Source: JBQTKD01 sp963703165
Lineage (GTDB): Bacteria > Actinomycetota > Actinomycetes > Sporichthyales > Sporichthyaceae
Length of the DNA stretch: 64,000 bases
Assembly: GCA_963703165.1 (NCBI GenBank)
Contig: OY969798.1
Span: 1,984,001 to 2,048,000, forward strand
Reading direction: 5' to 3'
Shown here: positions 42,160 to 51,577 of the stretch, piece by piece
Layout of the letters: the number at the start of each line of letters is the position of its first letter
Position numbering within the stretch: position 1 is the first letter of the stretch
Notes under the pieces: generated by a model
Databases searched by the model: none
What the model was told of the DNA's origin: nothing
The model's input: the letters and a program-made list of their open reading frames with translations, nothing else
Made by a program: the position numbers and the translations under genes

Positions 42160-42800
42160 CCGGTCAGGGCACCTTCAGCAAGGAAGTCTTGCTCGACGCG
42201 GGAGAACAGTTTCTCGGCCTCGGTGCTCCCGGAGGACGCCGAGCTGCGCGTGACGTGCGCCCGGACACCTCCCTGGTCCGGCGGAGGGGCGGCAGGTGCG
42301 CTCCAACCAGGATCGTGCGGGTCGCCTCCACCCAGTTCTTCAGGAACCCTCCGTAGAGACCGCGCGACGACGCCCGCGGCCCGCAACCTTTCCACGAGCG
42401 CTTGGTCCATCTTGGCGGCGCCCACCGCGTCGAGCAGGACGTTCACCTCGCCCCCCGCACGCGCCCCCTCCTCCAGTGCGTCGCCGAACTCGTCGGCGAT
42501 CAATCCCTCCCAGTAGACGTAGGTCGCGAAGTCGATCGTCCGTGCAGCGCTCCGGATGGCGTCGAGCATGGCCGGGAAGATGCGGCACCCGTTCCGCAGA
42601 ACGGTGACGGCGTTGCCCGACGTCGGGGCCTCGCCGGTCAGCGCCTCCAGCAGGTGCTCGAACCCGGGGTCCGTCACCGCGGGCGGCGCAGCGAGTAGCC
42701 CTGCGCCTGCCATCCGCCGGTGCTTCACGGCCCTCGGCGCCGTCGTGCCGAGGGCTGCCGCGGCCAAATCCAGGGTTGGTCTGAGGAGACGTTGCCTCAT
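42156..42800 (-). pseudogene. Cardiolipin-synthase-like (phospholipase D) gene with internal deletion
   Basis: The 214-codon frame begins like cardiolipin synthases: VTVLRNGCRIFPAMLDAIRS, FATYVYWEGLIADEFGDAL, VLLDAVGAAKMDQALVERL. It then jumps directly to what should be a much later segment. In the neighbouring frame NWVEATRTILVGAHLPPL is seen, and back in frame VTRSSASSGSTEAEKLF. The first HKD catalytic motif is therefore deleted, there is a frameshift pair around 42310-42360, and the C-terminal half with the second HKD is missing. It cannot be an active phospholipid synthase. Confidence 0.72.
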
Positions 42801-43097
42801 CCGTGGCGTCCTTCCGGCGGTGCCCCACTAGGCACGTCGCCGAGCCGCGGCAGCCGGCCGAGCTGACCCGCTGCGTCGACCGTTGGCACGTCCTCGCCGA
42901 CGACGCTGCCCGGTACCCCTGTCGTGGTGACCGGACCGTCGGCACGGCCGAGGAGGCTGAGCCCACGTCCCGCCGGGCCTCAGCGGCAAGCTGCTGCGTC
43001 GCTACAGGCCCGCATAATGCCGTCAGCAGCCGCAAGAGCGCTGCGGTTCAACGTCTGGCGCGGGGGCAGGTGACTTCCACCCAAGGGAAGGAACGAC

Positions 43098-43547
43098 ATG
43101 TCTGTCGACCAGGACACGACGCAGGACCTCGTCAAGATCGCCGAGGACGGCAAGGAGGGCTACGCCAAGGGCGCCACGGAGCTGGCAGATTCCGACCGGC
43201 CTGACCTGGTCCCCGTCTTCACCCGGCTCAGTGAGCAGCGAGCGGGCTTCTCGGACGAGCTGCAGGCACTCGCGGTGACCTACGGCGACACGGTGACGGA
43301 GACCGGTTCGGCAGCTGCCGCACTGCACCGCGGGTGGATGGCCATCCGCGACGCCGTGACGGGCTCGGGACCGGAGAGCGTGCTCAAGACCGCGGTGCAA
43401 GGCGAGGACCACGCGATCTCGGCCTACGAGAAGGCGTTGGAGAAGGACATCGGCACCGACACGCGCACCGTCGCAGAGCGTCACCTAGCCGCCGTCAAAG
43501 CGGCCCGGGCCGAGGTCCAAGCACTGGTAGAGAGCACCACGAAATAG
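43098..43547 (+). CDS. PA2169-type four-helix-bundle protein (DUF2383)
   Basis: The 149-residue, all-helical protein contains IAEDGKEGYAKGATEL, FTRLSEQRAGFSDELQAL, GSAAAALHRGWMAIRDAVTG and QGEDHAISAYEKALEKDI. These are the repeated E-x2-H/E-x2 helices of the DUF2383 ferritin-like family. Some metal-binding acids are retained. Role unknown; family members occur in stress-related clusters, which fits the neighbouring GlsB-type protein. ATG at 43098 has an aaggaacgac-type site upstream. A terminator follows. Confidence 0.82.
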   Translation: MSVDQDTTQDLVKIAEDGKEGYAKGATELADSDRPDLVPVFTRLSEQRAGFSDELQALAVTYGDTVTETGSAAAALHRGWMAIRDAVTGSGPESVLKTAVQGEDHAISAYEKALEKDIGTDTRTVAERHLAAVKAARAEVQALVESTTK

Positions 43548-43574
43548 CCGGCCGACGGCCTGCTGCTGCCCCGT

Positions 43575-43594
43575 CCCGCCTTGCGCGAGGCGGG
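43575..43594 (+). terminator. Rho-independent terminator
   Basis: Stem cccgcct/aggcggg with loop tgcgcg, 27 bases past the DUF2383 stop, followed by a moderately T-rich tail (gctgcttcgttct). Confidence 0.65.
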
Positions 43595-43704
43595 GCTGCT
43601 TCGTTCTGCCTTTCGGCCTGCTGCGTGGACCCCGGCCGATCCATGGCTCGACGTCGGGGGCCAGACCTGCTTCCGGGGACGGAAGATCCAGCATTCCCCG
43701 GGTG

Positions 43705-43908
43705 GGGCTGACCCGCCACGACGGACAGCGCACCGACGGTGGTCTGACGACCGACGAACGTGATGAGCTCGTGCAGTTGCGTCGGGACAACCGCGGTGCG
43801 CGACGGCGTGGAGATTTTAAGCGGGCGACAGCTTTCTTCGCGAAGGAGACCCGGTGAACGTGTACCCGGTCATCGAGGCGGAGAAGCAGCGCAGCCACGA
43901 CGAGGCCG
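43705..43908 (+). mobile_element. IS3-family transposase remnant (OrfA end, OrfB start)
   Basis: One frame reads DGQRTDGGLTTDERDELVQL then RATAFFAKETR and a stop. This is the leucine-zipper end of an IS3-type OrfA with a short internal deletion. An overlapping GTG frame reads NVYPVIEAEKQRSHDEA, the usual start of OrfB. The sequence then breaks off at about 43908, where it meets a truncated CBS-domain gene on the other strand. Confidence 0.78.
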
Positions 43909-43909
43909 G

Positions 43910-44217
43910 ATCCCCACGAGCTTGTCACCGTCGAGGACCGGCAGGCGCCGGACCTAATGCTCGGCCATCGTGAGCATGGCCTGATGAATGCTGTCGTCGG
44001 GGCCGGTCGTAAGAACCTCAGCCTGACCCCGGTCGCCCACCGTGGTCGTAGCGGGGTCCAGACCCTTCGCGACGATCTTCACGACGATGTCACGGTCAGT
44101 GATCATGACCACGAGACGGTCGCCCTCATACACCGGTAGAGCGCCGTAGTCTCCGGCAGCAAGCTTCTCGGCTACCTCGGTCACGGTGGTCGAGCTCGCG
44201 ACGTAGTCGACGTTCGC
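43910..44217 (-). pseudogene. Truncated CBS-domain protein gene
   Basis: From about 44217 leftwards the minus strand reads NVDYVASSTTVTEVAEKL, GDYGALPVYEGDRLVVMITD and RDIVVKIVAKGL, then TIGR-like DDSIHQAMLTMAEH. This is a CBS pair of the hypoxic-response/IMPDH-like small protein type. A TAG replaces the expected Gln codon, after which VRRLPVLDGDKLVGI continues in frame until the IS3 remnant at 43908. Upstream of 44217 the frame is open but has no CBS start. It is a pseudogene broken at both ends. Confidence 0.75.
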
Positions 44218-44751
44218 GGTCGACACCCAGATCAAGCGCGCCGTGGTCCGGCTCAAGCGGATCACCGAGCAGCTCGCCTCGCAGCTCGTGGCGATGCGCG
44301 GCGTCGGGCCCGAGATCAACGCTGCAATGAACGTGGACGACATCTCGCGCAGCAGTTCCGCGGACGCTGTCGCGCTCGCCTGCGCAAAGTCGACTGGTGC
44401 AGCCGAAACACAGATCCTTGGACGTACACACACGTCTTGCAAGGAGGGCGTCGAGAACGTGGCCACATGTGGTGACGCGTCGTCAGTTCAGCTGGATGTG
44501 AAGAGTTTCCACCCTTTACGAAGCTTTTCCGGGGTCATCGGCTGCCGCACCGGACCTTTGACTTGCTGCCCCTCGGTGCGAGGAGGCGACGCGCGTTGAT
44601 CGGCGCACCGGTGGATCATTGCGCCGTCTGATGGACGAAGGCCCGCCCGGGGTTTCCCGGACGAGCCATCGCCATCGCCACCGGTGCCCGCGACCTCACC
44701 CAAAAGGCTCGCGCACCTTATGGGTGCATCCCACTACACCCAGTCCGTGAC

Positions 44752-45234
44752 CTACATGTGCTTAGCAGCGTCCTTGATCGCTTCACGGATGCGCGGGTAG
44801 GTGTTGCACCGGCAGACGTTGCGGATCTGGTCGATGTCCGCGTCGGTGACCTTCCGCTTGTTCTTCTTGGCCTCGTTGATCAGCGCGACCGCGGACATGA
44901 TCTGACCGGGCTGGCAGAACCCGCACTGCGGAACCCTGTTCTTCATCCAGGCTTCCTGCACCGGGTGCAGGTCCTTGCCCTTGTGCTTCGTGTCGGCCAG
45001 ACCCTCGATGGTGGTGATCTCGTCGGTGGGCTTGATGAACTTGACCGAAACCGAGCACGGGTTGAAGGACTTGCCGTTGATCAGCGACGTGCAGGCATAA
45101 CACTCACCGATACCGCAGCCGAACTTGGGTCCACGGACTTTCAGGACGTCACGCAGAACCCACAGCATGCGTACGTCGTCCTCGATGTCGACGTTGACCT
45201 TCTTGCCGTTCAGAACGAACGAGTGCTTAGGCAT
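44752..45234 (-). CDS. [2Fe-2S] subunit of an isoquinoline-1-oxidoreductase-like molybdenum hydroxylase
   Basis: The 160-residue protein has both cluster-binding regions of xanthine-oxidase-family small subunits. A plant-type [2Fe-2S] site CGIGECYACT with a later cysteine is followed by the helical domain CGFCQPGQIMSA and CRCNTYPRIREAI. It passes electrons from the molybdenum centre in the large subunit, encoded 29 bases upstream, to an acceptor. Ior-type two-subunit enzymes lack an FAD subunit and often use a membrane cytochrome; no such gene is here. The ATG at 45234 has aaggag-like bases just upstream. Confidence 0.9.
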   Translation of the reverse strand: MPKHSFVLNGKKVNVDIEDDVRMLWVLRDVLKVRGPKFGCGIGECYACTSLINGKSFNPCSVSVKFIKPTDEITTIEGLADTKHKGKDLHPVQEAWMKNRVPQCGFCQPGQIMSAVALINEAKKNKRKVTDADIDQIRNVCRCNTYPRIREAIKDAAKHM

Positions 45235-45263
45235 GAGGAAACTCCTTTCTTAGTCTTAGAAGG

Positions 45264-47786
45264 TCAGGCCGGGAGGGCGCGAGTCGGGCTCTGCGGAATC
45301 GACTGCTTCTTGTCGATGGACGGTTGCACCAGATTGGGGTCGCGGTAGTAGACCGGCAGTCCGGTGACCTTCTTGCCCAGCGCGTTCTGCAGGGCGATCG
45401 CGGCGCAGGCGAACCCGGCGCCGACACCCAGCTCACCGACGCCGCTGGGCACCAAGGAGTTGTGTTCGAGCAGGATGGCCTCGAACTCCAGCGGGGTGTC
45501 CCAGTGGCGGGTCCAGTTGTAGTCGTCCCAGCCGCCCTGGATCGGGAGTCCGTCCTGCCAGTCGCACGACTCGGCGAAGGCGTGGGCGATGCCGTCCATC
45601 ATGCCGCCCATGACCATGCCCTTGACGACGTCCGGGTTCATCAGGACACCCACGGACGCGGCGAAGATGGCCTTGGTGATGCGCGGACCGGGCAGGCCGT
45701 TGAGCTTGCGCTCCTTGACCGTCGCCGGCCGGTTGTCGATCTCCATCAGGCATGCCGTCTGGGCCTTGTACTCGCCGTGGACGGCGATCGCCTGGTGCAC
45801 GCCCTTGGGCAGCTTGCGGCCCCACTTGCCCCGCTTGGCCACCGCGTCGAGTACGGCGACCACCTCGGCGTTCTTCGCGAACGCGCGCCGGAACTGGTAG
45901 CCGTCCATCCCGAAGGACTTGGCGAGATCCTCTACGAGGAGCTCGCGGGCACAGGCCACGTCCGGGGAGTACACGTTGCGCACCGGACCGGTCGGGATGA
46001 AGTCGTACTCGTACGCCTCGGTGAGCGCAGTCTTCGTCGGCCCGAAGTTATACGGGACCGAAGTGACGATCTGGTAGAACCAGTCGGTCACCGAGGTGTT
46101 GCCGTAGTACCGGCTCGGGTCCTTCTTCATCAGCTGAGCGCTGATCAGGTCGCCGGCGCTGTGCGTGAAGTCGCAGGCCTCGGAGGCGTGCCACTGGGTG
46201 AAGCTCGTGATGCTGTTACCGACCTTCGTCGCCTGCACGTGCGAGACGGACCCGGGCTTTTCGCGGCCGAACCGGACCTGGTCGGTGCGGTGCCACATCA
46301 GGCGCACCGGCTTGCCGAAGGCCTGCGACGCCGCCGCGGCCTCGACCAGACGGTCGCCGTGCAGCGTCGTGCCGAACGAACCGCCGCCGTAGACGACGTT
46401 GCAGATGATCTTGTCCGGGCTCAGGTTCAGCAGTTCCGAACACTGCGCCAGCACGGTACCCGGGATCTTGGAGGCTCCCCAGAGCTCCGCCGAGTCCGAT
46501 CTGACGTCCGCGACGGCGGAGTTCGTCTCCAGCGGACCGGAAACACGGAACTGGAAGGTGTACTTCTCTTCGAACACCTCCGCGCCCGGGTGGCCCGGCT
46601 CCATCGGGATCAGCGTCGCGTCGACCTGCTTGAGCATCTCGTCAGAGGTGATCTTGCCGGTGGTGCCCACGCCCCAGGTGACGTCGAGCGCACGGACGGC
46701 GTCGATGCACTGACCGAAGGTCTTCGCCCGCACCGCCACGACCGAGCCGCGGAGGGCGGCCGGGATGATCGCGACGTCGGTGACGCCGGGCATGTTCTTG
46801 ACCTTGTCCATGTTGTTGATGCTCTCGGCCACACCGTTGATCTGCGGCGGACGGCGCAACATGGTGGGCAGCGCGTTCGGGATGTCGAGGTCCATCGCGA
46901 AGATCTTTTTGCCGGTGACGATGTCCCGGAGATCCTTGCGGGGCACGGACTTTCCGATGACGGTGCGCTTGGGCGGACCGACCATGGCGTCCAGGAGCTG
47001 CCCGACGAACTCGTTCTGCGGGGACGCGGCGATGACGGACAGATCGCCGTAATCGGCCTTGCGGCCGCCGGGACCGTAGACGACGCCTTCGCGGGTGGTG
47101 AGTTTGTCCGCCGACACACCCCACTGCTTCGCGGCCGCGCCGATGACCCGCTGGCGGATCAGTTCGCTCAACTCGCGCAGGGGCTCCCACAGGGAGAAGG
47201 TCGACGAGGATCCGCCGGTGAGGTGGGCGTCGAACAGGTCGATGCGGGCCTTCGACTGCACGACGTCGACCTTGTCGTAGGACATCTCGAGCTGGTCGGC
47301 GATGATCTGCGCGCACCCGCTCTCGATGCTCTGCCCGACCTCCGCTCGCGGCACCTCGAAGTAGATCCGGCCGTTCGACTTCAGCTGCAGGGTGAGGAGC
47401 GGGGTGACCGCGCGGGTCTGCTCCCGCATGAAGTCCATGAAGTCGTAGTGGTCGGCAGCCAGGTCGTTGCTCAGGATCGGCGACGCACCCTCGCTGTCCA
47501 CGGCCCTGCGGGCCAGCGCACTGTCGATCGAGCCGGCCCCGGGCGCAAAGCGATCGCTCGCGGCTGCGGTACCGGGCTCGACGACGTATCGGCCCGCCAC
47601 GATCAGGGTCGAGCCCGCCATCACGAAGCCCACGAAGTTGCGCCGGCTGACGCCGCGGGGGTTGGGGTCCACGGTCGTCGTGGAGCCGTCGGACTCGTGG
47701 TACGCGTGCGGCAACGGATGGACCGGGCTTCCGCCCTCAGGGGTCACGTTCGTGGGGTCATTGTGCGATTCGTTTTTGGGCGACAT
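45264..47786 (-). CDS. Molybdopterin-binding large subunit, isoquinoline-1-oxidoreductase-like
   Basis: The 840-residue protein begins with a Tat signal (GVSRRNFVGFVMAGSTLIVA, residues 45-64), so the folded cofactor-loaded complex is exported. It then shows the molybdopterin domains: AEVGQSIESGCAQIIADQLE, RIDLFDAHLTGGSSSTFSL, a middle domain with RVSGPLETNSAVADV, GGGSFGTTLHGD and LMWHRTDQVRFGREKPGS. PSGVGELGVGAGFACAAIALQ near the end carries the catalytic Glu (GVGE). Substrates of this family are N-heteroaromatics or aldehydes; the exact one is unknown. It is the first gene of the two-gene operon; an A+T-rich promoter-like stretch lies at 47960-48000. Confidence 0.9.
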   Translation of the reverse strand: MSPKNESHNDPTNVTPEGGSPVHPLPHAYHESDGSTTTVDPNPRGVSRRNFVGFVMAGSTLIVAGRYVVEPGTAAASDRFAPGAGSIDSALARRAVDSEGASPILSNDLAADHYDFMDFMREQTRAVTPLLTLQLKSNGRIYFEVPRAEVGQSIESGCAQIIADQLEMSYDKVDVVQSKARIDLFDAHLTGGSSSTFSLWEPLRELSELIRQRVIGAAAKQWGVSADKLTTREGVVYGPGGRKADYGDLSVIAASPQNEFVGQLLDAMVGPPKRTVIGKSVPRKDLRDIVTGKKIFAMDLDIPNALPTMLRRPPQINGVAESINNMDKVKNMPGVTDVAIIPAALRGSVVAVRAKTFGQCIDAVRALDVTWGVGTTGKITSDEMLKQVDATLIPMEPGHPGAEVFEEKYTFQFRVSGPLETNSAVADVRSDSAELWGASKIPGTVLAQCSELLNLSPDKIICNVVYGGGSFGTTLHGDRLVEAAAASQAFGKPVRLMWHRTDQVRFGREKPGSVSHVQATKVGNSITSFTQWHASEACDFTHSAGDLISAQLMKKDPSRYYGNTSVTDWFYQIVTSVPYNFGPTKTALTEAYEYDFIPTGPVRNVYSPDVACARELLVEDLAKSFGMDGYQFRRAFAKNAEVVAVLDAVAKRGKWGRKLPKGVHQAIAVHGEYKAQTACLMEIDNRPATVKERKLNGLPGPRITKAIFAASVGVLMNPDVVKGMVMGGMMDGIAHAFAESCDWQDGLPIQGGWDDYNWTRHWDTPLEFEAILLEHNSLVPSGVGELGVGAGFACAAIALQNALGKKVTGLPVYYRDPNLVQPSIDKKQSIPQSPTRALPA

Positions 47787-48082
47787 GAAGAAACTCCCGT
47801 TTCGCGCCTGCTCGCCGCGGCAGGGACTTCCGGAAACTGAAGATCCGGATGCCTGTGCGAGCTAAGGCGTAGCTGTCGGCTGTTGGCTGTGGGCAGAGCT
47901 GTGAGCCTGCGTAGCGCCGGACAGCTGGCCGAGGGCGACGGCCGTCGATCTGTCCGGTTTGCCGGTAATAATCCTGAAATATTGCTGAAAAACACCGAGG
48001 GTGCAACGACCGTGACGGGGGCATCTGGAACCCCCATCCGGCCGATTTGAAGGCACCGCGGCCAGACCGGTGAATCCGGTGA
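47787..48082. other. Leader region of the molybdenum hydroxylase operon
   Basis: No gene is seen. On the minus strand an unusually A+T-rich stretch (47965-48000, containing aatattgctgaaaaac) stands out against the G+C-rich surroundings and probably holds the operon promoter. Confidence 0.4.
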
Positions 48083-48383
48083 ATCGTCAGTTCCACGCCT
48101 GACGAGCCGAACCATCCGGGGGTCGCCGACTTCACATCTGTCGCGACCTGGCCCCGTCCGGTCTCCCTCGCGTTCGTCATCGACGTATTCAGGCGGCGCA
48201 TTGTCGGCTTGCGCGCAGCCACGGAGATGACGACCGATCTCCTGACACCCTCGAGCACGCCATCTGGACCCGTCGGCGCGACTGACTGCAGGATCTGTGC
48301 GGGCTCGTGCGTCACACGGGGGCAGTCAGTACGTTTCGTTCGCCTTCACCGAACGCCTGGTGGAGTCCGGGGTCGACGCCGTT
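48083..48383 (+). mobile_element. IS3-family OrfB (DDE) remnant with frameshifts
   Basis: The plus strand reads DEPNHPGVADFTSVATW, PVSLAFVIDVFRRRIVG and RAATEMTTDLL in one frame, then TLEHAIWTRR in a second and GSQYVSFAFTERLVESGVDA in a third. This is the catalytic core of an IS3-type OrfB including the first two catalytic Asp regions (VADFT, AFVIDVF). Two frameshifts and loss of both ends show it is dead. It has the same orientation as the remnant at 43.7 kb. Confidence 0.8.
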
Positions 48384-48446
48384 GACGTACGCGATTTCAC
48401 TCCCACCGACATTCCCACCCAACGCGGTGCGTACCTCGCGTACGCG

Positions 48447-49654
48447 TCATTCCGTGAGAACCAAGACGCGGTAATACCCCGCGGTTACGGCTAGAAGCCG
48501 CCGGTTGCCAGGGAGACCGACCGCGGTGGGTGCCGACCGGACCATCCGGGTGCCGTCGCCCAACTGCCCGTGGGAATTGTTCCCCCAGCAGTACACCAAG
48601 CCGTCAGCGGAGAGGGCGACGGCCGAGGCCAGCCGGCCGGACACCGCGGTGAACCGCACCCCTGTTGGGGCGCGCACCGGCTGAGGAGTCTGGACCTGAT
48701 GAGCCGTCACGTCCCCGTCGCCGAGGACGCCGTCGTACCCGTAACCCCATCCGTACAACCGACCGTCCGAACCGATCGCCAGGCTCGACCCGAGCAGCGC
48801 CGCCACCTGGACGGGATAAACCCCAGCCGGGAGCCGGATCGGGGTCGGGCGGTGTCGGTCCCGGGTGTCGCCGGTACCCAGGCCGCCGTCATGGTTGGCG
48901 CCCCACGCGTAGAGGCGTCGGTCGGATCCGATGGCCAGGCTGTGGATCGAGCCCGCGGACACCGCCATCGGGTGCACACCGGGGGCCAGCCTGATCTCCA
49001 CCGGGGTGGTGTGCCAGGTTCTGGTCCCGTCGCCGAGCTGGCCGTACCGGTTGAAGCCCCAGGCGTAGAGCCGCCGGTCGGTGGTGATCACCAGGTTGTG
49101 CGCGGCGGCAGACATCGCGGCGACCCTGGCCGTGGGCGGAAGCGCCACCGGTTCGAGCCGGACGGTGCGCCAACCCTCGCGGGCCGTGCCGAGTTGGCCG
49201 GCGTCGTTACCGCCCAACGCCCAGAGCCGGTCGTCCGATCCGAGCATCAGCGTGTGTGCGTCGCCTGCGGCCACCGCCACGGATACACACCGCGGGGCAG
49301 GGCGACAGTGACTGGCCGGCGCCCATCGGACTCGCTCCGGTCGCCGACCTGACCCCACCGGTTCGCGCCCCAGGCGTAGAGCTTGCGGTCGGAACCGATC
49401 GCGACGGCGTGCTCCGTGCCACTGGCAACGGCCGTGATCCGAACGCCGTAGGGGAAGGCGACGTCGACGGGGGCGGTGAGGCTCTGCGGCTGGGGGTCGT
49501 CGCCGTAGGACCCCACATCGTCCGTTCCCCAGGTCAACAGATTGGTTATCTCGTAGGGTGTCGCCGCTCCGCCGCCGTGCCCGAGCAGTACCAGCGCGAC
49601 GCCGAGCAGCACTGGCAACGCCCGTGGCCACCTCTCCCTCCACCGTGTGATCAC
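48447..49654 (-). pseudogene. Secreted RCC1-repeat beta-propeller protein, frameshifted
   Basis: The gene starts at GTG 49654, overlapping the stop of the upstream propeller gene (GTGA). It encodes a signal/anchor (LPVLLGVALVLLGHGGGAA) and then about seven RCC1 repeats, each with a variant of LYAWGxNxxGQLGDG: DRKLYAWGANRWGQVGD, RLYAWGFNRYGQLGDGT, YCWGNNSHGQLGDGT. At 49271-49281 one base is missing: the first frame stops 12 codons later while the next frame carries the remaining five repeats. Restoring a G gives one continuous protein of about 400 residues. It is either a recent pseudogene or an assembly error. Confidence 0.8.
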
Positions 49655-51480
49655 GGTCGACCCAGCGCCACTCGGTGACGGACCGTCAGCGCGGGGGTGA
49701 GAACCAGAGCCTCCGTGGTGGTGACGACGAGGACGTCCTTGCCCATGGCGAACACCTCGCGCACCTCGTCGTCGAGGTCGATGCGACCGAGGGTTGCGAC
49801 CGTGCGATCGCGCGCCACCGCCAACGAGAGCAGCACCGGTCCCGGGGTACAGCCGCGCACCGCACGGCAGGCCCGTTCGGCCGCCACGACGACCTTGTCG
49901 GGTCCGACGACGTAACGGCCGAAACGTCCGGTCACCACGACGTCGTCGGCGATCCGGTCGATCGGTCCGCTGTGCACCCGGTGGAAGTACGGGACCGCGT
50001 CGTCGAAACGTCCACCGTCGTCGCGCGCGAACAGCACGCTCGCCATGAGTGCGCCCTTTGCGTCGCTGCGCAACGCCAGCACCTTCGCCCGCGCGTACGA
50101 GGGCGTGGCCGCAGGGCGCGTCTTCAGATTCGGCAGCACGACGAACTGTTGGGCGTCGGCGGAGGTGAGCAGGGGTGACCCTGCGCCGACACCGGGGGGC
50201 GCCCCCTCGTCCAGTCGGTAGGTCGCGCTGTTCCCGTCCGGCGTCCCCACCGTGACGATCGTCTCCCAACCGAACGGGGTCAACGCGGCGGCCCGAGAGT
50301 CGGCCGCCTCGAGCGCGAGACTGCGTCGGGTCGAGGTGTAATCGGCGGCCACCTCGGTGACCCGATGTTCGACGGCGCCGGCCAGATCGTTCCGGGTGAA
50401 CACCCACGCCGAGCGGCCGGTGAACACCACCGCGGTCGCCTCGCCGGGCAGGCCGCCACTGTCCGCACGCTGCAGCGGAGAGCAACAGAGTCCATCGGAC
50501 GTTCCCGTTTGGGCCAGGCCGATCTGATCGAGCTGAGTGGACGTCAGATCGCCGGGACGCCGCGTCGCGAGGACGGCGGAGTACTCATCGACGGGCTCGA
50601 CGTGCGTCCCGTGACCGAGCACCGCGGATCCACGCCCGCTCGCCAGCAGACCGTCCCCGTCACCGGCGAAGGAGGCGACGGTGAACAGGCCCGCCCCGGA
50701 ATCGGCGTCCGGCAGCCACACCGCTCCGCAGTCGACCAAGGGCCTTCCGGTGAGCGTCGCGCCGTTCGGGTCGCGGACCTCGATCCGCGGCAGCAGGTCG
50801 GCCGCGGTCGCGGTGCGGTCGAGCGTCCAGTCGAACGGGCGCGGCGCCCCGCCGTCGCGACCGCGCAGGCCGGCCGGTCGGCCTGCGAGGGCGAGACGCA
50901 CCACGCCGTGTGGCTCCAGCCAGGCAGGCCCCAGTGCGCCCGTGAGCACCGCGCTCTGTCGCAGGACCGGCCGCATGGGGTCGCTCGTGTCGACCAGCAG
51001 CAGCGCGGCGTCGGGCAGGCCGCCGGATGCGCTGCCGAGCACCAGTACCCGATGGTTCGGCAGCACGAGCAACTCCGAACCGCGCAGGCCGCCCAGTTGC
51101 AGCGTCGCACGGCGCCGCCCGCTGCGGTCGGTCAGGTCGATCACCTCGAGCAGGTCCGGGCGGCGCAGTCGCACCAGGCGGGTGCCGTCCACGCCGATCG
51201 GGCGAGCCGGAACGACGATGTCCGTGCGCGTGGGACCCGCGATGCCCGTCGCGTCGAACATCGGGTCGGTCGGGGCCGGGCCGGAGCCCGCTCGCACCTG
51301 CGCAGCGGCCGCCTCCAGAACTCGGGGCCGCACGGCCGCGACGAGCTCATCGCAATTGCGGTAGCCGTACCCGGCGGACGCGGGATACGGGTCGTCGGTC
51401 GTATTGGTCAGCGTCCCTACGCCGGCCGCGAGCAGACCGACAGCGGCGATCCGGCCGAACCACACCTCGCGCTGGCCCAT
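49651..51480 (-). CDS. Secreted beta-propeller domain protein
   Basis: The 609-residue protein has an N-terminal hydrophobic export segment (WFGRIAAVGLLAAGVG), then NCDELVAAVRPRVLEAAAA and repeated strands such as LLEVIDLTD, RVLVLGSASGG and LLLVDTSDPMRPV. This matches the secreted beta-propeller (Beta_propel) family of actinobacteria and archaea. Cysteines in pairs (DGLCCSPL, ACRAVRGCTPG) suggest disulfides. A GTG at 51513 could extend it by 11 residues. Its stop overlaps the start of the RCC1-repeat gene, so two propeller proteins are translationally coupled, probably as partners on the cell surface. The function is unknown. Confidence 0.72.
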   Translation of the reverse strand: MGQREVWFGRIAAVGLLAAGVGTLTNTTDDPYPASAGYGYRNCDELVAAVRPRVLEAAAAQVRAGSGPAPTDPMFDATGIAGPTRTDIVVPARPIGVDGTRLVRLRRPDLLEVIDLTDRSGRRRATLQLGGLRGSELLVLPNHRVLVLGSASGGLPDAALLLVDTSDPMRPVLRQSAVLTGALGPAWLEPHGVVRLALAGRPAGLRGRDGGAPRPFDWTLDRTATAADLLPRIEVRDPNGATLTGRPLVDCGAVWLPDADSGAGLFTVASFAGDGDGLLASGRGSAVLGHGTHVEPVDEYSAVLATRRPGDLTSTQLDQIGLAQTGTSDGLCCSPLQRADSGGLPGEATAVVFTGRSAWVFTRNDLAGAVEHRVTEVAADYTSTRRSLALEAADSRAAALTPFGWETIVTVGTPDGNSATYRLDEGAPPGVGAGSPLLTSADAQQFVVLPNLKTRPAATPSYARAKVLALRSDAKGALMASVLFARDDGGRFDDAVPYFHRVHSGPIDRIADDVVVTGRFGRYVVGPDKVVVAAERACRAVRGCTPGPVLLSLAVARDRTVATLGRIDLDDEVREVFAMGKDVLVVTTTEALVLTPALTVRHRVALGRP

Positions 51481-51577
51481 CGCACCATGATGAAGTCCCG
51501 GCAGCCGCAGCACACCGGCAATGACTCGCTCATCCCGAGGGTCACCCGTCAGCCGAAGCCATAGACAGGGTGGGGAG

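Noticed and set aside
44243..44340. Plus-strand piece similar to the end of an IS110 transposase (QLVAMRGVGPEI)
   Set aside because: Only about 15 residues resemble the family and no neighbouring motif supports it.
45324..47840. An 838-codon plus-strand frame opposite the molybdopterin subunit
   Set aside because: Low-complexity Val/Arg/Asp-rich translation with no motif; the minus strand has a complete molybdenum hydroxylase with a Tat signal.
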